Positions 1 to 14,195 of a stretch of DNA of 64,000 nt are shown here, piece by piece. The stretch lies in the NCBI RefSeq assembly GCF_965638725.1, contig NC_134963.1, positions 10,754,501 to 10,818,500 on the forward strand, written 5' to 3'. Positions within the stretch are counted from its first letter, which is position 1. Each line of letters begins with the position of its first letter. The notes beneath the pieces are model-generated. The model did no database searches. It was not told where the DNA came from and was given only the letters and a program-made list of their open reading frames with translations. A program made the translations under genes and the position numbers. The DNA is from Aptenodytes patagonicus. Lineage: Eukaryota; Chordata; Aves; Sphenisciformes; Spheniscidae.

Positions 1-2084
1 ATTCCCATGAGATACCTTATAAAGTGCTTTGCTGAAATCTACCTAGACGATGTCTGCTTGATGATCCAAGACAGTTAAGTTTTCTTATTAAAGAAATACA
101 TTAGATTAGTTGTAGACATGAGGATAGTATAGAACTGGTTGACTAGAATGTTGCTGCAGAGCCTTAGAATGTGACATGTATGCTCACGCCAGCAGCATTT
201 TTTGGACCTGATGCCTCAGTTTTCACAGCAAGTGCAAAGTGTAGGCACCTGCACAAAACGCTGGCAAGGCATGAGGAGGAATGCTGGAGTCCAGTGAAAA
301 AGCACTTTTTCTTTTCTGTAAGTAATCATTATGGAGGGGAGAACAGCTCAACGCAGCCATTACTATTCTAAGAGTGGGAATTATTGGAAAAGGTTGGGCA
401 GTAACCCAGACACACGACCCCCATCTGGAATAAAGCCAGAAAGGGTCATCAACTCTTTTAAACTCCTTGCTTTATGCAATGCGAAATCACTTACTGTTGA
501 TGCAAAACATGACAGTACTTGCATAGGTTATTCAAGAAAAATCCATTACCTTGATGTGCCACATACATATCTCTGCAACAGAGCAGTGTGTGTGAGCACG
601 TTCACACCGATTGTACAGTGAATTTCAGAAAGAGGGATATAGCACAAGTGGGAAGGAAATGGTGAGTTGCTGTATATGATCTTTTACATGGTGAGTTATC
701 AGTTTATTTATGTAGCAAGAGTCCCACAGAGTTAGTTCATGATAAATTAATGAGGCATGTGCTTTTGATCGCACAGTGCTCTTCTCATGTCTTGCCGTTT
801 CCAGCTCCTCTTTATCCACCTTCCAGAGACAGTATTCTACCTCACATGGTAAATTGATAGATGATAAGGACTAGTCTGCATCGGTTGCCTCTTCTGACAT
901 GCCACATTCTGGAAGGGAAGAGATGCCTTAAGAAGTCAGAAGTCTGGGAGATAGCAGTGCAAGCAGGTCGACTGGAGGGGTTAAGTCTCTCCTAATATAC
1001 TCAAGCATGTGTATCCATATGTGGAAGAAACGGCTGACAGGGACCAGTTCTTGATCAGTTGGCCTAAGACAAAGATGCTCTGTACTGTACATGCGCAACT
1101 AAAGCACTCCCAGGTTCACAAGTCACTTAGTGGACAGATGGCTTTCCCTGCTAAGCCAGGTGAGATGAAAACTCTTTCAGGGAAAAGACAATACGAGAGA
1201 AACAGTCTATAGATTTAAAAGGTGCATCAATTCCTGGTTTATGTCTCAGATGTCATAAGTTCTGCAGTCTGAACTAATCCCCAGTTTTTAGCTAATACTG
1301 CATGAGCATGGCTACACCTAAAGAGTAACTGGAGACATTGCAAGCAGCATGGAACCCAGCACAGGTTAACCACCAGATACCTAACCAACCTTTTGGAAAG
1401 CTTGTGCAGCCCACACACTGGTACTATATTGCTTTGAATAGGCACCTTTCAGATCAGCATTAAGGATGACTTGGAGCACATTGTGGCATTCCCCAGTTCT
1501 CAGTCTCAGTTCTGCTCTTACTGAAGCCAGCAGTAATCTTGGTGAGCATTGCACGTGAGCCCCTGGAAACAGGGAAGATAACCTTTCTCAACCCCCATAC
1601 TGCTTTATACTTTGCAACTGCTCAGTACCCAGAAACAATGTTCCAAAGCTAGTTTTAGGGCACAAAGGCATCCCTGGGTTATCTTTACTGGGAGACCCAC
1701 ATAGTAGGAAGAGCCAGGATGGCATTACTACAGTGGCATGACAGTAACAATCACATGACAAAGTGATGCAACCTAGAGAGCAGCCCAAACTGGCATATCT
1801 ACAGATCAGAATCTGCTTCTGCACCTTGGCAAACAGTGACCTGTGAGAAGATTGCTGCTTTTCAGCACATCAGAGCATGACAGGAAGGAGAACAGAGCCT
1901 TGGGAAGATCTTTGGCATTTCAACGAACTGCTACGGTCTGAAGAACTGCAATGAGGGCATGTTCCAGAGACACAAGACTGTGTCTACCACAGGGTAGGGA
2001 GCACTGGCTTGGAGAAAGCAACCATACTGAAGCACACATGCTCTAGGGAGAGAGTAACCAGACCAGATATATCACAGAATAATC

Positions 2085-2150
2085 AGTCTCATTTTCCCCA
2101 TCTGTAAGACTTTACAGCTGAGAGATGCACAGACAGGAGAGGACCTGCAT
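2085..2150. mobile_element. MIR-like fragment (weak)
   Basis: TCTCATTTTCCCCATCTGTA followed by an ACAGCTGAGAGATGCACAGA segment resembles a decayed MIR-type SINE. Confidence 0.25.
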
Positions 2151-2720
2151 GAGCTAAGGACTGTGTGCTAAGCTTGGACATTCTTGCTGGTAGGGATATG
2201 CCAACAAGTATGCTTTTCCTTAGATCAAACACCCTGTGCACCACCATTTGGTAAAGAGAGGTCCTTTGGTGTCCAGATAACTCAGCTCTGATTTAGTGTG
2301 TGGTACAAGAACCCTTGTCCTTTTAAACATCCTCAATAACTGTGGCACTTTGGGAGACACAACAATTAGCATAATTGGCAATTCAGTCTCTAATATTGTA
2401 CAATGCACTCATTAACCCAATTAACCCCACACAGCACAACAACCATCACAAACAACGCAACCGATGTGGTGGAGGGGAATGGCCGCTTGACAGCTCTGCC
2501 ACATCCCAGCGTGCTGACATGACACCTGCAAGGGCTGAAGGCAACTCCCAGCAGCAGGACCTCCACTCAGCTTGGAGATGGGGCACACTGCCACCTGAGC
2601 TGGTGTTAGCCACGCGCTCAGCTTTCTTCAGCCCTGTCTCAGGGCAATAGAGGAGTTTCTCCCCCCACAAGGTTTTGCCTGGAATGGGCTGGTACATTTA
2701 ATTAAGCACTATGTATCAGC

Positions 2721-2763
2721 ACCCCCACACACACCCCCCCCCCCACTTCTTCACCCCCCTCTC
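2721..2763. repeat. C-rich / CA low-complexity tract
   Basis: Runs of C interrupted by CACACA, including an 11-base C run. Confidence 0.8.
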
Positions 2764-3239
2764 CCTGGAAGAGTCTCAGGTGGGATTCACTTGCCTGCTT
2801 TTGCTGCTGCTTAATTCAGTCAGGCTGGTAAATAATTCAGCAGGCACTCAGCCAACAAACAAACAGGCAGGCAGCACAAATGGCCAGACAGGGAGATGCA
2901 AGAATGAAAGAGAGAAAGAAAAACCAAATAGGAGAGTGACAGCCTTTGCTGGAGCTCCTATTCTACAGGCAGGACTTCAAGCAAGAAGCTATGCTTACTT
3001 CTTCATTCCCTGCAGTTACGCTCTCATCCCCTAAAGAAGCAGGGCATCTGTCTGTCTGACACTGTCATGACCTACTGACAACTCACTGGTTGGGGCCCCA
3101 AAGAATGGCCCCCCAGCCTTTTGCTTCACTTTTAGGGAGAGCTTCAGTGCCCTGCTTAAGCTCTTCAGCTTTGAAATCTCTCTGGGATGGGCACCAGCAA
3201 CTCTTGGGCTAGAGCTGGGCACGTGGGAGTCTGCATCAT

Positions 3240-3300
3240 TGACTCAAGTCCGTTTAGGCCTCTGTTTTCCCAGCTGTAAAAGAGAAGATAAAAATTCTTC
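3240..3300. mobile_element. MIR/CORE-SINE-like fragment (weak)
   Basis: GCCTCTGTTTTCCCAGCTGT with a following AAAA-rich segment resembles the SINE phrase 'cctcagtttcctcatctgtaaaa'. It is heavily diverged and could be chance. Confidence 0.3.
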
Positions 3301-6300
3301 CCCACTGGGGTCTCAGCACGCCCAACGAACAGGAGCAATGCTAGGAGCCCAACAGTTCTTCTGATGAAATGCCAAGCCTTGGCACTTCCAGTCCAGGGGT
3401 CACAGAGCAATTTCAACGTGAGGCTCCTCACATCACCCCGCGTTACAGACAGGCAAACAGACCCAGGCTGTTTTGCTGACCTTCCCAACATAATGCAGCC
3501 CATCAAGTGACACGGCTGAGAAGAGCTTCTCATTTTGGCAGCTCTGTGCATCACTCACAACATTTAGATTATCTGCATGAGCATCCTGTGGGACTCTTGC
3601 ATCCATGCAGGAAGCTAACTTTGCAGAAGCTGGTTGGAGAGTGGATGCAGTATGGTGTTAAAACAGCATCAGTGAAATTTGGCTAGCAAAGACGACACTA
3701 ACTCCTGATTTTAGCTGGAGGACCCAGCACAAGGCCAAGCTGTTACCCACTTTGCTATCCTGCACGTAGATGTGGGAACAAATGATCAGGCACAGGCAGC
3801 AGAACAGAAGGACAATCACATTGATTCTCACAAGTGTATCCCCTCTTCTCAAAACTACAACAGTTCTCTGACTCTCCATCAGCTTCCTCGGTTGCTTCTC
3901 TATCACATCAGCACGCAGAACGTGAGCAGACAGCAAGCACTAACTTGTAGAGTATCAGTTCTCAGGCAACAGATTCCCTACCCCCAGCCAAACAGAAAGC
4001 TACAAGCATTATAGGAATCTGCACTAAAGAGGCTTGATGCAGTGACGTTTCATCCTGTTAAACAGTCCCATTCTGCCTCCCAGACATTCTGCAGAAGAGT
4101 TGGCTTTTCACAAGGTGTCCAGGCCCCTAAGTAAAAATCAGTCACAGAGTAAATCAGAAATCCACATTTACAAGCACTGATGATGTTTCAAGTAACATTG
4201 CTGTTTCCTGCAAGGCATAAGGTTCTTCAAGGTGTACAGCGCTCCCAGCACAAAGGTTTGCAGTTTCCTCACTCCAGTGTCTGTGCTGGAGGCTGTCAAT
4301 CCTCCACCACTGGGGAAAGCTACCTTGAATACCGTAAGCCTGGCAGATCAGGGGCAGGAGGGGCTAAGAGATACAGGAATTATTCTTTTCTCTGTCCATA
4401 CTCTGCACATGGCAATGGAGGAAGAAAGGCTAAAGGTTAGAAGGAACACCTACAGAATGGTCTCAACATTCACAGAGACCATCGCCCATTAATTCTGGAG
4501 CAGTCAGAGCTGCACAGAGCCCTGGAGGGTGCTTGTGGCACCTCCACTCAGCTCCCTCACACATCTGCTCCAGAGGTACTTTGCAGACAAAGGAAAGAAG
4601 ATGTGCCTGTAGTATATTGGCCCTTTGAAACAACAGATGCTCACACAGGACTTCAGGAAAACATTAAGAGTAGCATAAGTTTAGACAACATAGTGCTGAG
4701 TGCTGGATATAGCTGTATCTTATGTCTTTGGACACAGCAAGAAATCTCTGCAGTATGACATGCTGCTCAGAAAGTAGCAATTTTCTTTAAGCAATAAAGG
4801 TGTTCAATGCAAAAAATTTTGCAATGAATTTTGGAAGGCTTATCAGGGATGGAAGTTACCCGACACTCTGCCAGGAGAAGTATCACATGAGACTGACTGA
4901 GCTCCTACTTTCTTCCCCTTGTGATAATCCAGAGAACACACCTGAATACCACTCCTGCTGTTCCAGACTCGGACAGGAACAAGCCAATACAGACAACACA
5001 TCTATATACTGGCATTCTAGGCCACGAGTACCCATTTGTTTTACTTCTATTACCTACCCATATCTGTTGCCTCCCCTGATCTGTCCTGGTGTCAGTTTTA
5101 CACAACGCTTGTGGCAGAGTATGTTGGGCTGAACTATCACAGTGTAAAAAGGAAGGGGTTTGCCTCTTATTTCTCCTGACTGGAGTCTTGCCCCTCCCAC
5201 CAAACAATGCCTAATCATGTGCAGGGTCATAAGAATGAAGTGCCTAAACCATGAATAAAAATATGCAATGGCTCATTAAAATCAGCTACAGTGCTGCAGC
5301 CTTGCAAGGTAACAGGTGTACCTCTATTTCAAAAAGGCCCTCAGGGTTTTCTGGAGAGCTACAGACTCAAATGCTGTATGCTGGTAAATTCATTTAGATG
5401 TTAATTAAAAATAGGAATAGTGATACTGGTGTTCCATAATGGGCTATGAACAGAGTTTTTGTAAAACTAATCCTTTAGAATTCTCTGACTGCATCAGTGA
5501 ATATAGCAGAAGACATAGCATTGTCAAGCACCAGAAATATAAATTCCAGCCTTACATAAAAGCTGACTTCCACAAAAATATATTCCAACCAGAGCAAAGC
5601 TTCAGGATGATTCAAGGTAAACCTTACACTATTTTGTCTACAAAAACAAACAATAAACCAAAACACTTGTAGTGGGGTTTTCTGTGATGCTTAACCTTAC
5701 AACAGTAATGAAGCTTTTATGAATGTTATTTTGAAAGAGTTATCTACACGCATAACAACAAATTAACATAGGATAACTGTATTAATAGAGCTAGTTTGTT
5801 TTAGCTAGCCATCTGAGCATCCTGTGAAAATATCAATGTATGAAGTTAGTAACTTGGGAAACTCCCATGCACTACAAGTTTGCCAAAATAAAATCCAAAT
5901 CTCCAAGCACTATTGGGAGTCACAGCGTCACCAAAAAGACCTGTCTCTCAAACCACTGGGATCCCTCTAGGCCACGACTAGTGTGGGACACAAGGATAAC
6001 AGGCGTTTGGGGGTAGCTTACACACAATGTGCTTGTTAGGGGAATGCCCTCGCTCTGTGCTGACCCCTTGCTACAAGATATTTAACCAGTTTGCATGTAA
6101 GGATTGTCGCTGAGGTGGTAGTGGAAAGACATGAATTTCAGAGGAGATGACAGAGCATTGTACAAACATCTTAGATTATCAATGCCCTGAATCTATCCTT
6201 GGAGCCACATAATTACATGATAGTTGCCAAACTTTGGGATGCAGAAATGCCCTTTGCAAAAGTAGAAGACATGCAGGCTGGTTTATTAACATGCTTCATG

Positions 6301-9300
6301 TGAACATCCTCTGAGTCTCATTGAAAGGGATGAAAAAAGCAATGGAAGGGTGACTTCAGTAGGTGTACATACACAGTAATTACAGGAGAAAGAAGCTTTT
6401 TCAGGCTAGGGAGTAACTAAGCATTTCCTCTGCCAAAAAAGAGAAGTAAGTAACAAGGAACACCCACTGCTCCATGAACAGTTGCAGAGTTGTACCTGCT
6501 AGACCCTGTGCAATTTAAAGAGCGAGAGCCCAGAAAGACATTCCAGGAGAAACAGACACCTTCTGCTGGTGGGTAACAAGTCAGTCAGTTGATCAGAAAG
6601 CAAAGTGCTCCTGGAGACAAGGCTGCCCCTGTAGTGGCTGAGCCACCATTACGCTATGGTGAGCTGTTAAGCTAGGTGTGGCGGCAGCCTGGCAAGGTGA
6701 GCTTGCTGACTCCCTGTCAAGTGTTTAGTTACCTACCACCCACAGTGACAACGGCTTAAAAGGGAAGTGGGGCTACCGCTGACCACATCTGGATACTGCT
6801 TTTGGGTTCATGCCTGGACCCACCTCGGGTGAGCAATGAAGTCACGTGAAACCTTCTTACAGAAGTTCACAGCAGGGTCGTGCAAACCCCTTCTGGTTTT
6901 GGCCCAGGCAGGCGCATATTCCCTGAACCTCGGTCTGAGATTTTGTTTCAAATACACACAGGCCCTCCAAGCGTAACCACAGCCAAGATCAGCCTGGTTG
7001 CAAGTCAAATGTTCAGATGGTTTCCACCCCAAATCGTAAATCCCACCCTGTCACCTGGAACTGAGCCCATTCTGCTCAAACCTCAGCCTGCATTTGGGGG
7101 AAACTTGACCCCGGTTCACTGAAAGGTTTGCAAATCCAGCCCGTGCTCTGGGTTTGTAACAAACCCTCCAAAACAGGCAAAATGCCCTTGGTTTTAGGGT
7201 TCATCTGGACCTTGTGGTCAGAGTCATGGTGTCATCTAGTGGTGACAGCTTGTATGGGCATACACACGGTATCCACCTCCACTTCCCAAACACCCCCTCA
7301 GAGCAGTGCAGTTGCAGGTCCAGTGAATAACTTTCTCCCAAAGTGCATCAACCTTTTGAGAGGCAGAACAGCCCCACCATTTCAGCAAAAGGCATTTGCA
7401 CTGCGAGGAGAGCTTTATACAAAGGCTCCCTAATAAAGTGAAGGGCAAGCTTTGCTTTTCTTACCACTTCTACACAATTAGTAGACACAATCTTCTGGGA
7501 AAAGGGCAAACCACAATAACTTTGAGGGACAGCAATCAGCAGCAGGCTCAGTTGTAAAAAAGTTTTAAATTTGAGAGTCATTCTCAGCATACAAGTTGCA
7601 TCTGCTGAAATGTCACTTTTACCTATACTGTTACCAATAATGCTCATAAATCCTAGTAATAGATATTAGAGGAAAAAGGACTCCAATTTCAGTTTGTACT
7701 TTGAGAGCTCCCTTGCACAGGCACACAGATGTGCTCAGTTCTCAAAAAGTGGCAGCTGATTTTTGGATTCCCAATTTACATCCTATTGGGTGCAGCCAAA
7801 GCAGCTCCCAAATTCAGAGCACATCTTTTGCAAGAAATCAAGCTCCCTATGTCTCACTTCAAGCATTTCTAAAGGGATTTAGCCCACCATATATCCCACA
7901 TGCCAGGGCTATGGCAACATGAATTCCCGCTCCTCAGTGAAGCTGGGAACTGGTGTACCTGCTCTCAAGCCTGCTCTGGTTTTAAGGAACCTTCAGTGAG
8001 ATTTAAGCTTAGGATTTTACCTTTCAGCAGAGACAAAGCAGGAACACAAACATGATTGGTTTTCCAGGCTCAGCTGATGGGTAAGAACTCAGTTACCATC
8101 AGCCCTGTTCCCATAGCCTCAAGCACCGCACTGAGTCACTTGTCCCACAAGCTGATAAGAGCTACATCTCAAAGGAAAGAAAACTCTCTTCAAATTGGAA
8201 GAAGGAGCACAGTGTCAGCAGAGAGGCAGGGAAAAAAACTAATTTCAGCATTGTCCTGGAAACCAACTAGGTTTTCAGGTTCCTAAGGTCCTTCTGAGGT
8301 TTCATCACAGATCCAGCTCAGGTGTTTCCTTGGCAGGTTTGTCTTCTTACCTAGAGTTTAATCCCTCCCTCTGATCTAGTCATCCTGTCTGCAAGCTAAT
8401 GAGCTTGAAATTACTGTATATTTGTTTGCCCCTCTGTTTGAGCTCTGATCTGTGACACAACCACAGCTGTAGCTGGACTTGTTTCTTTCTTTATTGTCTG
8501 GGGTTGCAGCCTAAAGGCCAGCCTTGATGCTGAAAACATTGAAATTCAAATCCCAGTTTACACGTGAGGTAAGGGAGAAAACTTTTCAGAGCCCAGGTTT
8601 CTGTTGGGATCCATCCCTAGACAGTGCTTTTTAAGCCTGGTAGCAGCACAGACCAGGGCTATCTTCATGGCAGAGGATTCCAAATGCCTGATCCCACCTT
8701 TGTCACAGACAGCACGGGGAAGACTATTTACTACTTGCCTGGACTCAAAGTGACCACAGGAATTATTCATAATCAATGAGCTCTTTATAGCTGCACTGAT
8801 TCAAAGTGTTTTCTTCTCTTGGACCTGTTTTCTTCCCCCATCCTACCACCTGTGTTCTGCTTATTCTGTGAGGCTTAAAGACTTCACAGTGCCATCTACC
8901 CACTATGTCTGCTGCGAAGGTGAAGCGCAAGGCAAATTGCTCAAAGGTAAGAGAGAATGTTATGTGGGGAGATTTTTATTTTTTAGTAAGTACTCATGAA
9001 CCTTAAAATAATGGACAACTTACATCAGAGCCTGCATACCTTTCACCCCAGAGCAGCTTTCCAAAAATGTACACGCGCAGAACCACAGAAATGTAGCTAC
9101 CTCTGGAGCCGAATACAGCTGCTGCTCATCCACACAGTGTGATAATGAATGAATGCGATACAGAGAACTACTGCACTGTCCACAACAAACCTCTGTTTTT
9201 TTGGTAAATGCACTATGGATTTCTGCACGCTTGCTATACCAGAGGAGACCCATATATTTAAAGGCTTCACCTGAGACAACAATGCAGAGTCAGCAAAATG

Positions 9301-11333
9301 CATTTCCTTTATGTCCCTTGGAAGGTCAAAAACTTCCCCAGCAGAATATGCCGGAATACAAACTGCCAGGCTCTTGAGCAATTTCATATCTGATATTCAG
9401 GTACTCGCTAGCTCTACCACTCAGTGCCTGCCGTGACAAATATGTCACAACTAAAGGTCACGGCAAGGTTTTCCCTGCCAGACTTGCTCGCCTTACAGGA
9501 AAGGCAGATTTGTTTCTCCTCAATTGCTCGGTCTATGTGTTCCAGGCGCCATCGCTTGTTTCGGAGTGCCCTCTGCCGCCCAGCCCACAGAGCTGCGAGG
9601 CTGCAGTTAACGAGGCCGAGAAAATTAGCGGAATCTCGGTTAATGACAGACAGCAGTCAGCACCACGCAGCCTCACAAGCAGTTCAGAAGCCCCGTGCTA
9701 GACCAGAGACCTGAGCTCAGGGTCTGGCTCTAATTACCAGAGCTCTAAAGGCAACAGGTTTGGAAGGAAAGCACTGCCACCTACCAGGGCTGCACAACTG
9801 ATTTTCAGGTCTGTTTTCTGGGGCAACTGTACCTCAGCTCACCTCCCACACCTCACAAAGCTCTTACCCAGTTCTTCTCATCTGGGATCCAGGGCAGAAA
9901 AGGCAGCAGATGCCCCTTGCGCTGGCGCTGCTGGGATCCCTCCTTTGCAGCCATGGGAGGCAGCTTTACCCTTCACTTCCACCTGGCCCAAGTCATCTGA
10001 GTGAAAAGTAATTCCTGTCTCCAAAGGAAATAGGAAAGCTGACTTTCATCCTGCCCTAGCCCAAGACGTGGAGCCAGGAATCCCTTTGGGGGTCAGGAGG
10101 CCTCTGAAAACTGCACAGAAACAGTTTCTATCTAGGTGGCAAGAGACCAGATATTCTAGAAGGTTCTACTAACTTACAACCTCTAATATTTGGCAAAATT
10201 GCTTAGTCAGTTGGTTATCCTCACAGTTCCAAGAATCCTTACCCTACCCTTACCAATGCTCTTTCTGTTCAAGCTGGTGCAAGCAGCCAGGGCTGACACT
10301 AAGATTCAAGTTTCTGACTCTCAATACCAGAACATAATGTGTTCCTGCAATTTGTTACTACTCTTGTAACCTTCCAAATGCAGAATCCTTACAAAAGCAG
10401 ATGAGGCACAAAAAACCTCAAACCAACCAAACCATCATTGACATGCTGTAGGTAACAGCCTGGGGTAGGCCTCCTTTGCACCAGGCCTGGAAACTGCAGC
10501 AGCACCTCCAAACATTATTTCAAGGTGCTTTCAGTAACAAGGTTCTGCCAGAAAGCCTTTATCTAGAAATAACCCCTGTGCATGCTGTCTTTGAGTGTGC
10601 CACGTGCTGCCCAGCAGATTTTAGTCCTTGTTACATGAGACAAGCAAAAATGCCATGTCTTAACACCAAATAGCACAGGCACAGTATTTTTCGTAAGGTC
10701 AAACAATTACTAATCATGCTTTTAAGCTGCATCTACATTCAGGACAAATTTTTTTGTTTACTGATCTTTTTTGACAGCATTCATTTGGAAGCAAGGGGTA
10801 AGGATGAATACACTTATGGCGAAAAGGAAAACAAAAAGTCTGATCTAAACTGTTCTGTTGGCCACAATCCCTTTTCCCCTCTCCAGCATTTTCCAAAGCG
10901 GACTCTAGCTCCTCTTCCCATGTTTGCTCATTTCATTGGCTCCTCCACCGAGTTCCCATTCTCTGCCCGTATCAACCCTGATGCTATGCAGCATGTGCTG
11001 GGTGTCCACAGGGGGTACCGCGCCCCTGCGCACCAGCCAGAACATCACACAGGCACATCGCGCTAATGGAGGTGGATTGCTGCGCTTCAGTCTCTAACAC
11101 ACATAATGAGATTAGCATTTGAATAGTGCTGATCAAGTTACCAGTAGCACTGAACCCTGGGTCCATCAGATGCAAATGAATCACTATAAATTTTGCTCCT
11201 TTCTTAAAGGCTCTTTATATGCACGGCCAACACAGAAAGAACTGCAGCAGGGACAGCCAGGGAAGTCTGTCTCTCACCATGACCTGGGATTTCTGAGGGT
11301 GGAGAAACCATGGGAGCATCTTTGCTTAGATAA

Positions 11334-11347
11334 TTTTTTTTTTTTTT
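11334..11347. repeat. T homopolymer
   Basis: Uninterrupted T run in the gene-free left region, with a second T run just after. Confidence 0.8.
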
Positions 11348-13688
11348 AAAAGAGCATTTTTTTTCCCCTCTTTTTGATGCCTCTTTTCTCCCAGGGCTGC
11401 GGAAGCATCAGGACATATCCTGGCATAAGGTTCAGGGACAAAAACCTTCAGAACGCCTTCGTGTAGGTCTTAATTCTATCTGTTCTTAATTACCTGAGCG
11501 ACTTCTGAAAGTCCTGCCAGCCTCCTTACATAAAGGATGTATCCTGCCCTGCTGGGAGGATGAAGGTGAAATAAGTCTATGCCATCTCCAGCTGCATTGA
11601 TTCAGTATCTCAGAAGTGCTTGCAAAATACTGGAGCATCTTAGTGTTCTCACCTCCTCAGTCTCCCTGGAGGAAGATACAGAACACATCACATTTAGGAA
11701 GAATCAGCTTTAGGGTACTGCCTTGCATGATTAAACGTAAACTACCTAATCCCCTCCATATCTCAATGGATACTGAATTATAGGGGAGTTTTCTCCCACC
11801 TCTGTGCTGTGGGCAGGAACCATGAGGGGAGAAGAAGGAGGCACAGTCAACTTGTGAAAATTAAATCTGCAGATGTCTGCAGGTGAGCTTTGGCACACAC
11901 CATCACCAGAAACCACAGCGAGAAAAAAGTCACAAGAGCTCATCTTTCCTACTAACATGGAGTTTTAACACATTCACAAGATTTCCACAAGCTTCACAGC
12001 AGAAAAAATGATAACAACCAAGAGATCTCAAATGCAGTCACGTTAAGAGTTTTTAAGAGCATACTGCAAACCAACTTGCTCTTGTGGTAACTCCACCTCT
12101 ACGTGCAACTGGCTCCAGCTGCTTTCATTTCTCTGGACAAACTTGACAGAAGAAACTAAGATCACATCAGCTCTCCAGGCAGCCTGACTGAAGTATGTAA
12201 AATAAGCAAGCACTGTGAAGAACACTCAAACTCATTCACTTTCTGATACAAAACCCTGGACAGCTTTAATTGCACTCTAGCAAATTCTATGCATCCTATG
12301 CTAAAACACACAGAAATTGCTATGTGGGTTGAGATTTGCAGCTGGGAGTGACTTTCTGAAGTCCAGCATTAGCAGGGCTCCATTTATTGTTCCTAATATT
12401 ATTCACCAGCTGATAGTCACTTCTAGCCCCAGATATTTCTGACAATACTACTACAAACTTTTGTTAGGAAGTTTACACCTGTTAGCATTCATCTATCCTC
12501 ATGAGCGTACTCATCCAAGAGAGCAACTTCTCACACCATCTCCATTTATGCTAGCTCTTAATTGGTCTCATCAAAGGCTGCTTGAGATTCTCATTTGTGT
12601 TTTCATTTTACACAGTGCATTTATTTTGAGGTGCAGGAAAGGAAAATACATGTACATAAGCATTAACTTGAATTAGCAAAATAGTAAAACGCCTCACCAC
12701 CTCCCCTGAGAAGAAGCCTTTACATCTCATCACTCCACCCGCTCTCCATTAGAGGAAAGGTGTGAGTAAGTATATCACACTTGTAGTGTCTATCAGCTCC
12801 TCTTCCTATGGAGCCTGAATAGGTACGACCAAGCATAGGCACAGAGCACAAAAATTACTCCATGTCCCAGTTGCTTGTATAATAAAGCTGAATTAAATCA
12901 ATAATTAAAGCAGTTCTTGCGCACTACTTCTCCCCAGTGAACCTCCAAATGTTTTTAGAAAGCCAGTGGCACCTCCCCATTTTGCTGACGAGAAAAGGGG
13001 CTCAGAGCCATCCTTGCTGTGAGCCACCCACCACACAGGCAACAGACATTGGCACAAGACCCATTTTAATACCTGTGGCAAAAGCCCAAGCCATTTTTGA
13101 ATGAAACAGGCAGGCTGCAGCCCTTCCGTACTGGGAAAGGGCCTGGCCCTCCACCTCACAGGCAGAGCCAAAGCACGCTGCCCTCACCACCCCCTCTCCT
13201 GCCCCTGCCTCCCTGAGGTGCGAGCACAGTAGTCCATCTCCCTGCCACCGCTTCAGCTGCCTTCTTTGGCAGAGACCTCCTTGGCCAGCCCAGCTTTAGG
13301 CCGGCTGTCCCCCTAAGCAGCTCCAGCTGCCCTGGGCCAAGTGGAAACACTGGGAGTTCCCTCAGCAAAGCAGAAACTCACCCAGGGAGGTTCAAGTGCT
13401 GACTTAAAGGTGCTCAAAAGCACACACTACCAAGGGGAAGATGTGTGTGCGGCCACACCATCGGCCCTGCAGGGCAGGCGCCTAACTGTCCCTTCACACA
13501 GATACCTCCCTGCACCCTGCAAGGCTCAGCCTGCTGCCACAGCCCAGCTCCCAGGTAGCCCTAGGAGCCCCAGGAGCCCCGGCTGGGCAACTACAGCCCA
13601 GGGCCCGTTCCCTCCTGCGAACGACAACAACCTGCTCCTCAGCCTGGGTGCCTCTCACGACGCAGCCACCCTCGCAGGGCCGGGCCCC

Positions 13689-13795
13689 CTCACGGCGCAG
13701 CCCCGCCTCAGGGCTGAACCCACCTCACGGCGCAGCCCCACCTCAGGGCTGAACCCACCTCACGGCGCAGCCCCACCTCAGGGCTGGGTCTCCCT
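13689..13795. repeat. 35-bp minisatellite inside the CpG island
   Basis: The word CTCACGGCGCAGCCCC recurs at 13689, 13724 and 13759, each followed by a CTCAGGGCTG word, giving a 35-bp period. Diverged CTCAGGG copies continue to about 13950. Confidence 0.75.
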
Positions 13796-14025
13796 CACGA
13801 CACCTCCGCCGCTCAGCATTGAGCCCCCCTCAGGGCTGGACCTCCCTCGGGGTTGAGGCCCCTCGGGCCGCGACTTCTCCTCAGAGCTGGACCCCCGCTT
13901 TCGCGCGGCCCCGGCTCAGGGCTGGGCGCTCCGCAGGGTTGAGCCCCCTCAGGGCGCGTGCCCGCCTCGGCGCTGCGCCCCCTCCCAGCGGCGCCCCTCG
14001 GGGCGGGCCCGCTCAGGTGCTCCCA

Positions 14026-14195
14026 ATGGCCTCGTCGGCCGCAGCTGCGGAGGGCCCGGGCGGCCCTGCCCCGCCGCTCCCCGCCTCCCCGGGCGCAGGG
14101 CAGGCCGCGAGGGAGGCAACACCCGCCGTGCGCCAGCCAGCACCACAAGACCCCTTTCCCCGGGCGCCGGCGCCAGCCCCTCCCGCCCGCCCGCC
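14026..14195 (+). other. Possible first coding exon in the CpG island (unidentified)
   Basis: An ATG at 14026 in fair context (CCCAATGG) opens a frame of 56 codons plus 2 nt up to a donor GCC/GTAAGC at 14195/14196. The peptide is Ala/Pro-rich (starts MASSAAAAEGPGG) and matches nothing I know. A GC-rich island can produce such frames by chance. Confidence 0.2.

Larger units (their letters stand above)
1..13429. other. Region without a supportable gene
   Basis: I scanned both strands and found only short open frames with no recognisable protein, no rRNA or tRNA, and no convincing exon series. In mouse the neighbour on this side of Pi4ka is Tmem191 and then Hic2, but I see no HIC2 zinc-finger exon or TMEM191 coding exon here. 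The region holds simple repeats and weak old SINE-like fragments (listed). Confidence 0.5.

Noticed and set aside
3165..3554. 129-codon minus-strand open frame
   Set aside because: It overlaps a SINE-like fragment, has no homology I recognise, and has no promoter or splice support.
8905..8946. ATG with 14 codons (MSAAKVKRKANCSK) ending exactly at a GTAAGA donor on the plus strand
   Set aside because: Too short to test, no CpG island or recognisable promoter, and no matching downstream exon found.
1..13429. Expected neighbours HIC2 or TMEM191
   Set aside because: Known synteny suggests them, but no C2H2 zinc-finger exon or other matching coding exon is visible.
13341..13856. 171-codon plus-strand open frame
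   Set aside because: Pro/Ala/Ser-rich, overlaps the minisatellite, and matches no known protein; GC-rich DNA has few stop codons.
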